NCBI RefSeq assembly: GCF_040581485.1
Contig: NC_090133.1
Coordinates: forward strand, 5,208,001-5,272,000
Reading direction: 5' to 3'
DNA: 64,000 bases
DNA from: Linepithema humile
Taxonomy: Eukaryota; Arthropoda; Insecta; Hymenoptera; Formicidae
This document shows positions 25,240-36,962 of this stretch, in pieces. A program made the translations under genes and the position numbers. The notes under the pieces are model-generated. The model had not been told where the DNA came from and searched no databases. It saw only the letters and a program-made list of their open reading frames with translations. Positions within the stretch are counted from its first letter, which is position 1, and each line of letters begins with the position of its first letter.

Positions 25240-26090
25240 GACGCAAGCGGTAAGCAGCATGCGGGAGGAAATATTGCACACATGCGACTAGCTTCGTGTG
25301 CTAGAAAAGAGCAGACGTACTATTTCTGTCTCCTTTCTTACGCTCCATTTTATCCGGAATTTTATGAAATTGTATTAGGAACACATGATGATATAGGAGC
25401 TCACTCGGAATAGAACCATCTTTTGATTAACTAAAACAACATAACGACTGTACATGATCGTATGTGCAGCAAAAGAAATTAAAAAACAATGTCTTTTTTA
25501 GGACGTTTTTAAGACGTCCTAAAGATGTCTTATTTAGCACGTTTGTCTTTAGACGTCCTAAAGAAGACATCGTTTTTTAATTTCTTTAACAATTGGCATT
25601 TTACATTTTGCAATAAACTTTCCAAAAATTTCAAGAAAGACGTTTTAATCATTTAAGTATTTTATGAGCATTTTAACACTGTCAAAAGTAGCCCAGAAGA
25701 ATATAGAAAAATTAAGATTACCCGTTGGAACGGTCTGAAACGCTCTATTTTAGCCGGGATTTTAATAAATTGTTAACAGGAGCACATGATAATATAGGAA
25801 CTCACTCGGAGTAGCCATCTTTTGGTCAGCTGTTGCAAAATCACTAACGATAAGTGTACCAACTGCATTAGTCGGTGCACTTACCATCATGTACAGTCGT
25901 TATGTTGTTTTAACTGATCAAAAGATGGCTCTGTTTCGAGTGAGCTCCTATATCATCATGTGTTCCTATTACAATTTCATAAAATTCCGAATAAAATGGA
26001 GCATAAGAAAGGAGACAGAAATAATACGTCTGCTCTTTTCTAACGCACGAGCTAGTCGAAGCGCAGAGCTCACATGTACGTAGCTTGCGC
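25240..26090. mobile_element. Non-autonomous element with long inverted repeats
   Basis: The arm at about 25,284-25,458 is repeated in reverse complement at about 25,887-26,060 with high identity (shared GAAAAGAGCAGACGTA, ACACATGATGATATAGGAGC, ACATAACGACTGTACATGAT). The outer flanks are weaker matches. A third, degenerate copy of the left arm lies in direct orientation at about 25,725-25,835. There is no transposase frame. This is the structure of a foldback or MITE-type DNA transposon, perhaps compound. Ends and target duplications could not be fixed by eye. Confidence 0.75.
25472..25588. repeat. Nested palindrome inside the inverted-repeat element
   Basis: About 35 bases at 25,473-25,506 are matched in reverse complement at 25,551-25,587 with few mismatches. 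The shared motif reads AAATTAAAAAAC, then ATGTCTT and TTTAGGACGT. The loop contains extra copies of AGACGTCCTAAAGA. It would form a stable hairpin in RNA or single-stranded DNA. Confidence 0.8.
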
Positions 26091-29000
26091 ATGTATGCGA
26101 TATTAATATTAAAAGACGTTCACGCAAAAATCTTTCAAAAATAAAAATACATGTCAAAAGATATAATCAAAACAAAATAAAATCTGTAAGTATATAAATA
26201 ATCGCATACGTAAATCTCTTCAAACTTTATTTAGTAGATTTATAGGGAATCTACATACATCGTGCTTTTTTTCAGAAAGCAAAATCAGATGTACTTTGCG
26301 TGCTTGTATACTTTTTTTTTATTCTTCTCGCAGCATCTTATGACTATGACATAGCTTCGAAAGCTTGATATACCAAAAGTTATTACATCTTTTTAATATA
26401 TATATAGCTTTCTTTAAAATTTTCTTTCTCGAATATAATGAAAGTTAATTCTTATTTACATCGAATAAAGTTTGGAAGTAGAATAGGACGATTATCATTT
26501 AAAGAGATTAGTAAATGACGTACCATGATTATATGTATGTATACATTACGTTATAATTCGTTAAAAATTTAACAGCAATTCGAACATTCAATGCATGTGT
26601 GTTATATTGTTTTTCGCGTTACCTCGCAAATCATAGGTGTATGGTATCACATTTGTGAATAAAGTGTCGCATTGTAAATTACAATGTTATACGTGGAAAT
26701 TCATTCTTACTTTTTGCCTAAGACATATCTCTTAAAATCTTAAAATTAACTATTCTTATATGGCGCATAAGAAAATGTAATCCGATAGAAACGTGCGTAA
26801 GTGTACATTTATTACGACGCTGCTGTATATTTTTCGAATGTAAAAACGTGTTATTATTTTCGCATTAATACGCTTACTTAACAATGTATCGATACTTATG
26901 ATTTGCGAGAAGAGTAAAGACCGATATAACTTGCGCGAATACGAGAATCGTCATTGCATGCCTGTACTACTCGTCGTCGTTATGCAAATCTGTATTCAAC
27001 GAAATTATACCGGTTTCAATCAAGATTTCCAAATATTACATAGTACTTAAAATAATACAGAGTTTACTCTAACAATTAGACCTTCTGAATAAGGAATAAT
27101 CATAACGCAATCGTTAGTAAAATATGAGCGCTATTGCTTTCTATTAATCTCAGTTGGACTAGATTGACAAATAAAAGTATTCCAAAAATCGAAATTCAGC
27201 CGACCGATGCGAAGTAATCCTTTCCACAAATGCAGTTATGCGACACTTGATATCGTTACAATATATAATCAATATTATATCTTTTATATTGCTATGTATT
27301 TATAATATTCATACACGTATCTTTTGCTAACAACATTGACATGGAGTACTCGTTTTGCATTAATCGTGTAATTGTTATTTCAGGTGTGTCGATATTAAAA
27401 CTATCTGTATGTTTCAACATTTTGTACACGAGTGTCCCTTATCGTTCTGTACAAGAGAAGTCGTCGGGCGTGAAATTAGTTGTATAAACTAATACGATGG
27501 ATGGTGAAATCAAATCTAGAGTTAAATGTGTATCTCTCGATGTTTCTTGAAGACATTGTTCTCTTAAATTATAGAAAATTCTAATGTTCGACTTTGAAAT
27601 AAAACTAAATATTTACAAACGCGTCAATAAAACATACAGTTTACATGCAAATGAGCAATCATTAGAATATGAATTTGTCACAGTTATAGGAGAGACAGAA
27701 ACTTTGCGATCCTATTAATGTCAAAAACACATGCAATCGCGCTTAACGTGCCTTCTTACGACGTGTATAGAAAAATTCGAATAAACTAAACATATGTTTG
27801 TGATCAATATCGCTTATTTTTGATCGATTCGCTTTCACACGCGCTCATGGAATTTAGCATAGAAATACTATAAAAAAATAATATAAAATTATAATTTCAT
27901 ATTTTCTTTGTAACAGCTTAATTTTTTATCTATATTTTTCTATAATTTACAATGACTTTAATACATATTGTTATATATATATATATATATATAATATTAA
28001 TACATATTATACTTTAATACATATTATTATATATATATAAATAATATTAAATCATAAAAAGATTTAATATTGCCTATGACAATAGACATTGAAGTCGTTG
28101 TGTCATGTCATTATTTTATAGAAAGATATGAAATATCTATAAAGCAAAACATAAATATAATATTACTTCTTTTTTATCTCTAGAAAAGTTGTTTTATGAA
28201 ACAATCAGAAGAAGTTAAAACCAACTATTGTTGTTTCAGCATAGTTTTCATTTCCACAAGCGCATCTAGAAAGTAAAATTTGCATGTTTCCATCAATCAA
28301 CTTATATATATATGTATATATATTTGAGATCAAAAGATTTCATAAGATATTTTATCAATTGACGTTTTTCTACACTCTCGTTATAAAATGTTGCCATTAA
28401 ATTCTGGAATGTACAAGCAGTAACTTCCTTTTTTTTCTGCAGTAATTTGTACACACAATTTGGAAGAATCATTAGTTTGGAGTTAAATACTAAATATAAT
28501 ACAAACAGAGCGCTATTACAATTACTCGCGTCAAATAAATTCTTTGTTGCGTAACGATGCTCTAGATTTATTCTCCTAACATATAAAAAGCGATTTTGTG
28601 ACCTAAATGTTTTTGACGAGATATGCTTGATATAAGCTATGTAACAATTCTTAAATAAATATTAGATATAATATGTAATATTGATTTGTAATCGCAAGTA
28701 TTGTATTACTATGATAAATATTATACTTTAGCCGTAACAGTAACTGATACAAATAGTTGATCTCAACAGAAGTTGTAATGCCGAGCATGCATAAATGCAT
28801 TTCAAGAAGCATAACATGGCACTTAAGTCAGGTAAAGTCCTTTATGAACAATAGACTAAACAGTATAAACAGCTGTTACGCAGTATTTAATTTTTCGACT
28901 ATAATTCTACTGCACAGCATTTGATTTCTTTATACACTCTAATTTGCACAATTTATACACATTTATAGCGATACCATATAGGCTATATTATTCTTTTTAT

Positions 29001-30034
29001 TTTTGCATTTTATGCGAATTTTAATCTTTGTATTTTTCATACGCTTAATTATTTCTCGTATATTAACAAATCTTTAATTATTATTTTACATTGTTACTCT
29101 ATTCGCTTTAATCTTTGAATCTTTCGATAAGCACAAATGCGCAAGTAAGAAATATATATAGACTTCGAATTATTTTGTTGACAAATTTCTTCACTGAATA
29201 GTATATACTGTCAAACTTTAAGTGCGTTTACTTCTTGAAGAAGAAGGTGTCTGATGAGTCATCAGTTGCTATTTATAAATTGCGATCTTTAAATTAGACG
29301 TGGAATGGTCAGTAAATGGCAATAAATGAACGTGAGACAAATGGTTAATATTTACAACACGCATTTAGTATAAAGAATCATTATTTTCTAGAATCAGGTA
29401 AAGAAAATCTTAATACTATAAATACAAAAAGATGGTGCATCATTGAAACGATCGATCGAGAAAATTATATTAGTTCACTCTTTACCGCCTGACTTTCAAA
29501 TTATAAACTAGCACTTTCAATCCTTCAACTTCCTTTTTGAGACCCTTTCTATCTATTGGCTATCGCAATTTTTAAAATTACGATATAAAACTCATCTTTT
29601 CATCTCTAAAAATCTCTGTGGATCCATTTATTTAATTTATTTATATTGAACGTATTTTATAACTTCCCGTCAAATAATTTAGGCAATAAGGGTTCAATCG
29701 ATGAATCGAAATATTTGTGCATTGCAATTGTTCAATTGCTCATCGACATCTTTAAGTAGAGTACAGGTGGGATATGCACGTTCGCGGGATGTAACAGTCT
29801 TTCACGATGCTTGAAAAAATCGTTATTCGAGGACTGTTGTAACAGAGATTATTCTTTACTTAGAAAGTACGCGAGCGTATATGCGTAATTACTGCCGTAT
29901 TGGAAAGTCACTTACATGTCTGCGGCAATTCTTTGGTGGCCCAAGAAGTACATCAGGCATAAATGATATGGTGTGTGTACAATTAGCTTCTCATTGGCTG
30001 CGATAGCAACATAGTCCCGCTTCTTACAAAAACT
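26091..30034. other. No gene seen; AT-rich, partly Hip14 3' UTR
   Basis: There are no usable open frames over about 3.9 kb. The part nearest 30,034 must include the Hip14 3' UTR; a minus-strand AATAAA (TTTATT on the plus strand near 29,630) is a possible polyadenylation signal. The rest could be long 3' UTR or spacer. AT microsatellites occur near 27,960-28,040. Confidence 0.55.
27955..28050. repeat. AT microsatellite with duplicated flank
   Basis: A (TA)n run is followed by repeated TTAATACATATTATTATATA-like units, an imperfect tandem expansion. Confidence 0.8.
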
Positions 30035-33000
30035 TTAAACATACTGAAAATTGTCTTTCTGCGCGAGCAGAGGCAACTTCTCGATGCTCTGCTTGAGATC
30101 GAAGCTGTGCAGCCAATCCGAGCTGGGTTTCGCCTTTAATCCGCAGAAGCTGAAGTTACAAAAATCGGCGGCGTTCTGCAGAGCACCGCGATGGAATGGG
30201 TTCCCCTGTTTGAAGTGCTTATAGCGACCAGCATTCATTCGTTCGTTCGTTGTCATTCCTAGGACCATGATCTGCGATACGAAAATAATTATAATAATAA
30301 CGCTTCCTCCGTCTGCGTCGGCAACAATTCATATAAAATCACGATATCATTGTACCTGATAACATTGACACGCCAACAGAGTCCCGACCCAGAAAGAATG
30401 AAGAGATGTGTTAGTTGCTACCCACATTACCCAGGCGTCGCACGTAGCCGCGGCTATCAAGTAGTTGTCAGCGCTATGACCATTCGTCAAGTTTGACCAA
30501 CACTCGAATTGCCAATACTGTACACTAGCGGATAAAATAACGATGCACAGCCCCAGCAATGATGCCAGAAATCCAAGGAAATACTTGTGATTGTGAGCAC
30601 CTGAAAGTCGGACGCAGTTAAACAATTACATCGCTTTTACGCGGCGTAGATCACAACTCATTATTTTTTACAATAGTGAAAAGGATTAGAAAGAGTAAAA
30701 TAAATGGGGGAAAAGAATACAATTTAGCATTAAAGTCGAAAAAATAAGATGGAGAAAACTGATTAGTTTCTAATTAATAAAAGCATTGTTTAGCATTAAT
30801 GTGCTTACCGATGCAATTGTTGACCCATGGACAGTGATGATCGAATCGTGCTATACAACGATCACATGTGGAACAATGCTTAGATCTCATGGGTCTTCTG
30901 ACTAAACAACTACTGCAGAACCATTGTGGCTCAAAGCCTCCCGATTCGGCCAATTCAATTATCGTCTGGAAATAAAGGTACATTTAATTTTTACGTGTAC
31001 TTTCGCACGGGTAGCTTTGTGCATAAAAATAACAGGAGCTACATTTAATTTGTCCTCGTGAGTAGCTGTAATAACTCCGGGGTCACCCCGCCAAGACTGC
31101 AGGAAACATATCCAAAGAGGAACCGATCCACCGATCAATAACAACCATAAATACCACGCTGCGTGAATACCCAGCCAAAATATCCACGTGAAATATATCC
31201 ACATCTGGAATTACAATTCGTAATTAGTTTGTATGTTTAATTATATCTAATTCATAATTACAGATACAGATTATGAAAAATATAATTACTCAATAATTTG
31301 TTAAGATCTGCACCTGAATGTATTCCAATTTTATATAAATCAATAGAAATATATCTATGGGCCGACAATATTGATAATTTTTAAGCAGCTATTAAACATT
31401 TCCATAAATTATCTTACACAAATCTTATTCAACTATTTATTGATAAGAATAACACGAGTTTTTCAACATTTTTTAATATTCTGATTGATATATAGTAAAT
31501 ATCAGTAGCAAATTAAAGTTAGATATTTTCTTATTGCGTTTTGCTAATAATTTTATTCGATCTATATAGGATTGTTTAATACGCTTAAAACTCATCTCTC
31601 GAGCTTATCGCGTTATCGGTAATATTACTTATCGCGCTTGACAGCTTATCAGTAACTAATCATACGTAGACGACCTCGGTTATTCAGAACAAATCTCGGA
31701 TTAAACTTACCTTGGTTGCCAAATAAATCGACATTGGTAAGACGTGAAACAGCCGTTCGTCGAACACGAAATGGTTCATTAGATACACCATTACATAAAG
31801 GGTGATGAAGGCACCTAGTTTTAGTAAATAATCCCATCCGCTCTGTAGAACCATACCAATCACATAAAACGCTATAAATGGCGTACCGACCATACAAAAC
31901 CAACGGATTCTCTGTAAAAAATGCACAATATGTAGAATTAAAAAAATTTAATTTAAGTTTCTGTCCAAATTCTTAAAAGGATATACTGGCTTGGAAAAAA
32001 AGTAATATTGTCTCTTAGCATTTTTATTATCTGTTAATATCAGAAATCAGTTCTTTAACACAAATTTAATCAAGATAATAATTAAATTTAATACAAATTT
32101 ATTTAAGATAATTATTTTTAATATCTTATAAATACAAATATCCAAGTTTTGTTTAGCGGAGTCACTTTTGTTTTAAGCTACGTACACTGACACAATTATA
32201 TAGCATACCTTATCTCTACACCATGTTCTTGTGCGACCTTGCTTCTCCTTAATTTCGTAAGTGACTTTTGGACCTAGCCATGCGGCACCGATATGCGGGC
32301 CCAGCAATGTCATCGGTGTTTCATTTTGGAAATTGGGCAAGTCCAACGAGGCTCCATGCTGCACCAGAGTGTGTATCGCTATGTTGTTCTTCGCTATAAT
32401 GGCCCAATGCAGGGCGGTGTTACCGTGTAGGTTGTCGGTGAGCGAGTGCGACGCACCTAGAGTCAATAACAGCCGCGTTGGATCTAGACTGTAATAGGAA
32501 AGACTTTAAAAGTAACCAAAATAATACCGTTCTAATGAGAGAAACCGCGTCGTTTGTATCAATAATAACTCGATGCTCTATGTACCTATTAACTTTGTAG
32601 GCGCTCCACATGAGTGGCGTCATAGCGCTTTTATCCGGCATGTTTGGATTAACGCCTTTCGCCACTAGATACGCCACGATGGCCGTGTGACCGAACTGCG
32701 CCGCCAGGTGTATGCATGAGAAGCCTTCGGAGTCCCTCAAGGTCGGATCAGCACCTGCTCTCATCAGTATCACAACTGTGGAGAGATGCCCCTGCCTAAA
32801 GGTGCAATCAAACAGTTACTTTTTCTTCAATTTTAATCTCTTATATTAAATAAAAAGAGTGGACCTTATGTGCTACAAAGCTATATAAAATGAGAAAAAA
32901 GCTACAAAAAGGTTGGAAGTATGATTCATTTCCAAGTTTCTTAATTAATCTCATTGAAATCATATAATATTTTTCCAGTTTTTCGATAAGAATTGTTTAA

Positions 33001-33561
33001 ACTGACCTTGTAGCCCAATGCAAAGGCGTAGAGGCCAATTCTCCGCCAATAGCATCGACTACAGCTCCCTTTGCAATAAGATATTTAACGATATCTTTAC
33101 GATTATTTATAGCAGCCCAGTGCAGCAATGTTACAGTCTCCGAATCCGGCTGATTCACATCAGCACCAGCTTCTACCAGTTCTGTCACACGTTCCAATGC
33201 CCCATACTGCAAATACATTGTTTTATTCAGCCTCAAACTCCAAAGTTTATCACAAATTTAAGAATCGGCTGCTAAATCGTATTAAATTTACATTTAAAAA
33301 TAAAGATTATGTGTTTTCGAACTTATTACGACTTTGTGTGTAGCTGTATAAATATAGTGTCCATTTTCTTTGTACATAAATTTAAAACGGTTTGGAAAAA
33401 CTCAATTCAGTCGTCGAGATTACCTGTGTGGCTCTGACGATATCAAAGGAACTGCAATCCTGCGTGGCAGGTCGCGCTGGTTCCTGATGAAGGCTGCTGG
33501 GATCGTCGGGCTCACCCGTACCCTCGCCTTGGCAGGCGGCTTGCATCTGCAGCGCGTACAT
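30035..33561 (-). CDS. Hip14: Palmitoyltransferase Hip14 (ZDHHC17-type)
   Basis: Nine minus-strand exons: 33561-33424, 33206-33007, 32795-32586, 32488-32209, 31911-31711, 31204-31043, 30965-30809, 30600-30356, 30271-30035 (609 aa); human ZDHHC17 is 632 aa. Residues about 40-290 are ankyrin repeats (ETVTLLHWAAINNRKDIVKY, TPLHWATRQGH, NTALHWAIIAKNN). Transmembrane segments follow, then the Cys-rich domain with CDRCIARFDHHCPW: Asp439-His-His-Cys442 is the intact DHHC site. The TTxE motif is TTNE at 538-541. The enzyme S-acylates proteins such as SNAP25 and CSP at Golgi and synapse, with the ankyrin domain recruiting substrates. The ATG at 33561 lies one base after an acceptor-like TTGCAG, so a 5' UTR exon is expected upstream. 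The intron 31042-30966 is only 77 bp and uses a GTAGCT donor; skipping it would break the frame. Confidence 0.96.
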
Positions 33562-35560
33562 GCTGCAATTTTCAGGATTGTAACATAGAAAATGTTAGAC
33601 GTTCGTTTCATGTTGGACAAATCAATTTACAAATCACACAGTGTTGACATAACTTTTAGCAATGAAAATAGGTGCCAATAATTTCAGTATATTTTTGTCT
33701 AAAAAGCATTTTTCAATTCTTCTCTTTTCTTCTTTTTTTAAATAAATTACAGACTTCTGATTTTATAGAAAATAACTTTATAAAAATAACTTTATAAAAA
33801 AAAACAAATCTTCGGCATTTAATAATGTGTGTAATTATCAAATTTTGTATTATCAGTAATTAGCAAAGTTCGTGCTGTTTTGCTGATAATAAACTTCAAG
33901 AAAAACAACATGAACTTTATTGGCTATTTGATAAAATATAATCTTAGCGAATATAATATAAATTCCTAATATAACAAAAAGAATTAATCACAGTTAACAA
34001 TTAAATGTTAATACAATCCTACTATTTTTTGCTTTTTATAATTTCTTATTTTATTTATTTATCTTTTATTTTTAATAGAAATGGCATTTTTTCTATTTTT
34101 TAAAATATATTATAGTATTGTTTTGTCCAATTATTCACAGCACTTTTGTGAATAAGAGTCCTGTATGATTCAGAGATCTTACCTGTAGCTACCTTGATTT
34201 AAAAGATTTATAACTCTGGCTCATATATCCAGCGCACATTCCTTTATCACGCACACATCGTCAAAAACACATAGTGTGTATTACTTCCAGCATATCAACG
34301 CGTGATTTTGTATTCGAGTCAGTAACAAACGTATGCAGCAGTGTATATAAATTATATTAAATTACATATTGTTGTCAAGGATACGTCATGTCTAGCTATT
34401 GTTTACTATGGTTAGCAAATATTGAAAAAGCAATTGGTGATTAGATCTATTATTTAGTTGCAGTTACATTTTCTGCAGTTAAAATGTATGTCAAGTACAT
34501 ATTCATGCTTGGAAAAAAAAATAAGAAAGAAATAGAATAAAATCAGTTTTTTTAGTTGTAATACAATACATCAATTTTGTGCCAAGTAAAATAAATTTAG
34601 AATATAAAAGAGAAAAGAAATAGAAAAATTCTGTTATATGTAGCACTTTAATTGCAGTGCATTGAACAGAAAACAACTTGTACAAATGAATGAATTGTTA
34701 CATATTAGTTAAAATTACTTGTGAGATTTAAATCCTTTTCAAAGAGAAAAACAACTAAACTTGAGATAATTTTATTATGTTCATTGAATTTATATATATA
34801 TATATAAATATATTTGAAAATAATAATGCATTGAAATGCAACGCAAATTCTATAGATTTATGATCTTGTTCTTGCGCTGTTTAGATATAACATATCTCAA
34901 TTACAAGAGCAAAATGTCAGTGGCTTCTTCATCAATTACAAACGTTATATCTAATTACAAATGCATCCAAAGTGTAAGTTGTGTCATATACAGAATTAGC
35001 AGAAAGCATTAACTCATCCTCTTTCTATTCCCACTTGAGATCACTTGACAAATTCTGAAGTCTAGGTGCAAAGTATTCTATCCTGTTTTTGTCTTTCAAT
35101 GTTAGATGAGCTGACTCAACGTGGCTCACCCTCGGAATTTGTCCTCGACTCTTTCTCGCCCAGAGAACGAGAGAAACCGAGAAGCGCTCGCCACCCACGC
35201 TGATCGATCTTCGGAGCGCGCACAAAAATAAATCGCTTTATATATACGTACGGAATGATAGAGCCTGGCTTACCTCGCTGACGGCGGTGTTTTGCGCTGT
35301 TAATGCGTGGTGAACATAGTAGTGCACGACAACGGCGTGTCCGACCTTCGGGGTGCGAGGCGGAGGGTTAGTTTAGGACGAAGAGCACCGTGTATCCGGG
35401 GGGTGGGGCGCCGGCATATCACCACACGTATGCACATACACACGCTGCGCTGCCGGGGTTGACCTTTTGCACGGCACCCTCGTGACTCCTCCGCGAGAAT
35501 CGCGAGTTGTGCCTCCTCTTCTCCGTCCGCGGAACCCGACGAGTGTTTCGGCACGTTTAT
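33562..35560 (-). other. Hip14 5' UTR exons and intron
   Basis: No coding sequence. Minus-strand donor sites follow 35274 (CAGCGAG|GTAAGCC) and 34183 (GCTACAG|GTAAGAT), suggesting one or two untranslated first exons that splice to the acceptor just before the Hip14 ATG. The 35.15-35.6 kb end is CpG-rich and probably holds the promoter. The sequence between is AT-rich intron. Confidence 0.45.
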
Positions 35561-36962
35561 CTTGAGTGATTGCAAACGTGGGCACCGAAACGCACTAGAC
35601 CGTCGTGGCGCGCACCCGCTCCGTCATCGCCGCCGTGTTTTTCACGTTTACGCGCTTACGCGACGCGGCCCCGGTATCGACCTAACGCAACGCCGTTTGC
35701 ACACTCGATCGGCAACATCGGCGAAAATTTCTTGGAAGAATCGACGGGTAAAGAACATCGCAGAGACATCTCGCGCGAGAGTATGTAATTGTCATAGAAA
35801 ATTCATATCGATATCCAATAAGAAAATTCATTTTCCACATTTCGTTTACGAAGTGTATTCCTGACAAATTGTACCGTAATCAAATAGCGTTTCACAGTTC
35901 AGTCTTCAAAGATGGATGTGGTTTTACATCCTTTTATAAATATAAATAGCTTCAGTGAAGATGCATCCAGACAAACTTGCATCGTGCATAAGATTGACCC
36001 AATTCCTCATGCATCTTCTTATGGATGTACCCTAAATTAATGAAGATTACTAGATTACTAGATTGTCAGTGTTGGACATTCACGATTCTTCTGACGCTAA
36101 TAAAGTTGGCATCGAAGGCAGTAGAAAAACTGCTAGATGCTTCTATATTCGTATCGCGGGCATAACATGCACGAACATGCACGAACATGACACATGCACG
36201 AACATGCACGAACATGACACATGCACGAACATGCACGAACATGCACGAACATGACACATGCGCGTCATGCACAACCATTGAAATATATACCGTGCACAAC
36301 CACATATGTAGAAGAATAAAGGAAGGGGCGGCGACCACACCACCCGAAGCGTACCAATCCCTTGGCGAAACGTCACAGATGATTATTACGTCACTGAACA
36401 CAATCGCAACCGCCGCTATGTGTCCTTTTTCCCACCGTTATCTCGTCGCTGCTCTTTGTCTCACGTGTTATGTGCGTTTGGGATTTAATCGGGTGAGGAA
36501 CAGCTGTTGCTTGCGCGCCAACAGAACACGCTCGACTCTCATAGCACATGTATCGCTCCGCTTGTATCGAGTAAGTAACAATCCGTACGTGTCAAGTGCA
36601 ACGATCAGAGATCAAAGACACTTTACGAAGACTGCGTATACGCTTCGATTCGTACGTTTTTCTCAAGCAGAGGCACGCGGAAGTGACGGATTAATCTTGC
36701 GGTAATCACAAGTTTCTTAAACGCGGTGCGCACGTCTCCGCTCGCATTTAAGTAATTTTCGTTTGTGGAACGTAGTATCGCGTGACATAACAGAACACGT
36801 GTAAACGATATCATTCTTCGAAAGTAATACGAGCCGGGATTTTCGAAAGCATCGGTGTCTACGAAGGCATAGAAGAAAAGGATAGACAGCGGAACGAGAG
36901 GCAAATTCATCACGCGAAGAAGACGAAGAGGTAGATCAAGGAGTATTAAACGATTCGGCGAT
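35140..36962. promoter_or_regulatory. Head-to-head promoter region, Hip14 / brummer
   Basis: The CpG-rich block at about 35,150-35,780 fits the Hip14 promoter, and 36,690-36,962 is the brummer 5' UTR ending at its ATG. Between them lie a minisatellite and mixed sequence with no gene. Whether one bidirectional or two separate promoters operate cannot be seen. Confidence 0.45.
36164..36262. repeat. Minisatellite with 10-bp GCACGAACAT core
   Basis: The core GCACGAACAT is repeated about nine times, in groups of two or three separated by GACACAT. The result is a higher-order repeat of roughly 27-37 bp. Open frames crossing it on both strands are repeat artefacts. It lies about 0.7 kb upstream of the brummer start. 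Confidence 0.9.

Noticed and set aside
25889..26157. Short open frames in the right arm of the inverted-repeat element
   Set aside because: They lie in non-coding repeat sequence and match no transposase.
30959..31042. Extension of the Hip14 exon beyond 31,043 as coding
   Set aside because: The added residues do not fit the family and lead to a stop; splicing to 30,965 restores the conserved sequence.
36066..36705. Open frames on both strands through the GCACGAACAT repeat
   Set aside because: A repeat without stop codons keeps all frames open; no protein character outside the repeat.
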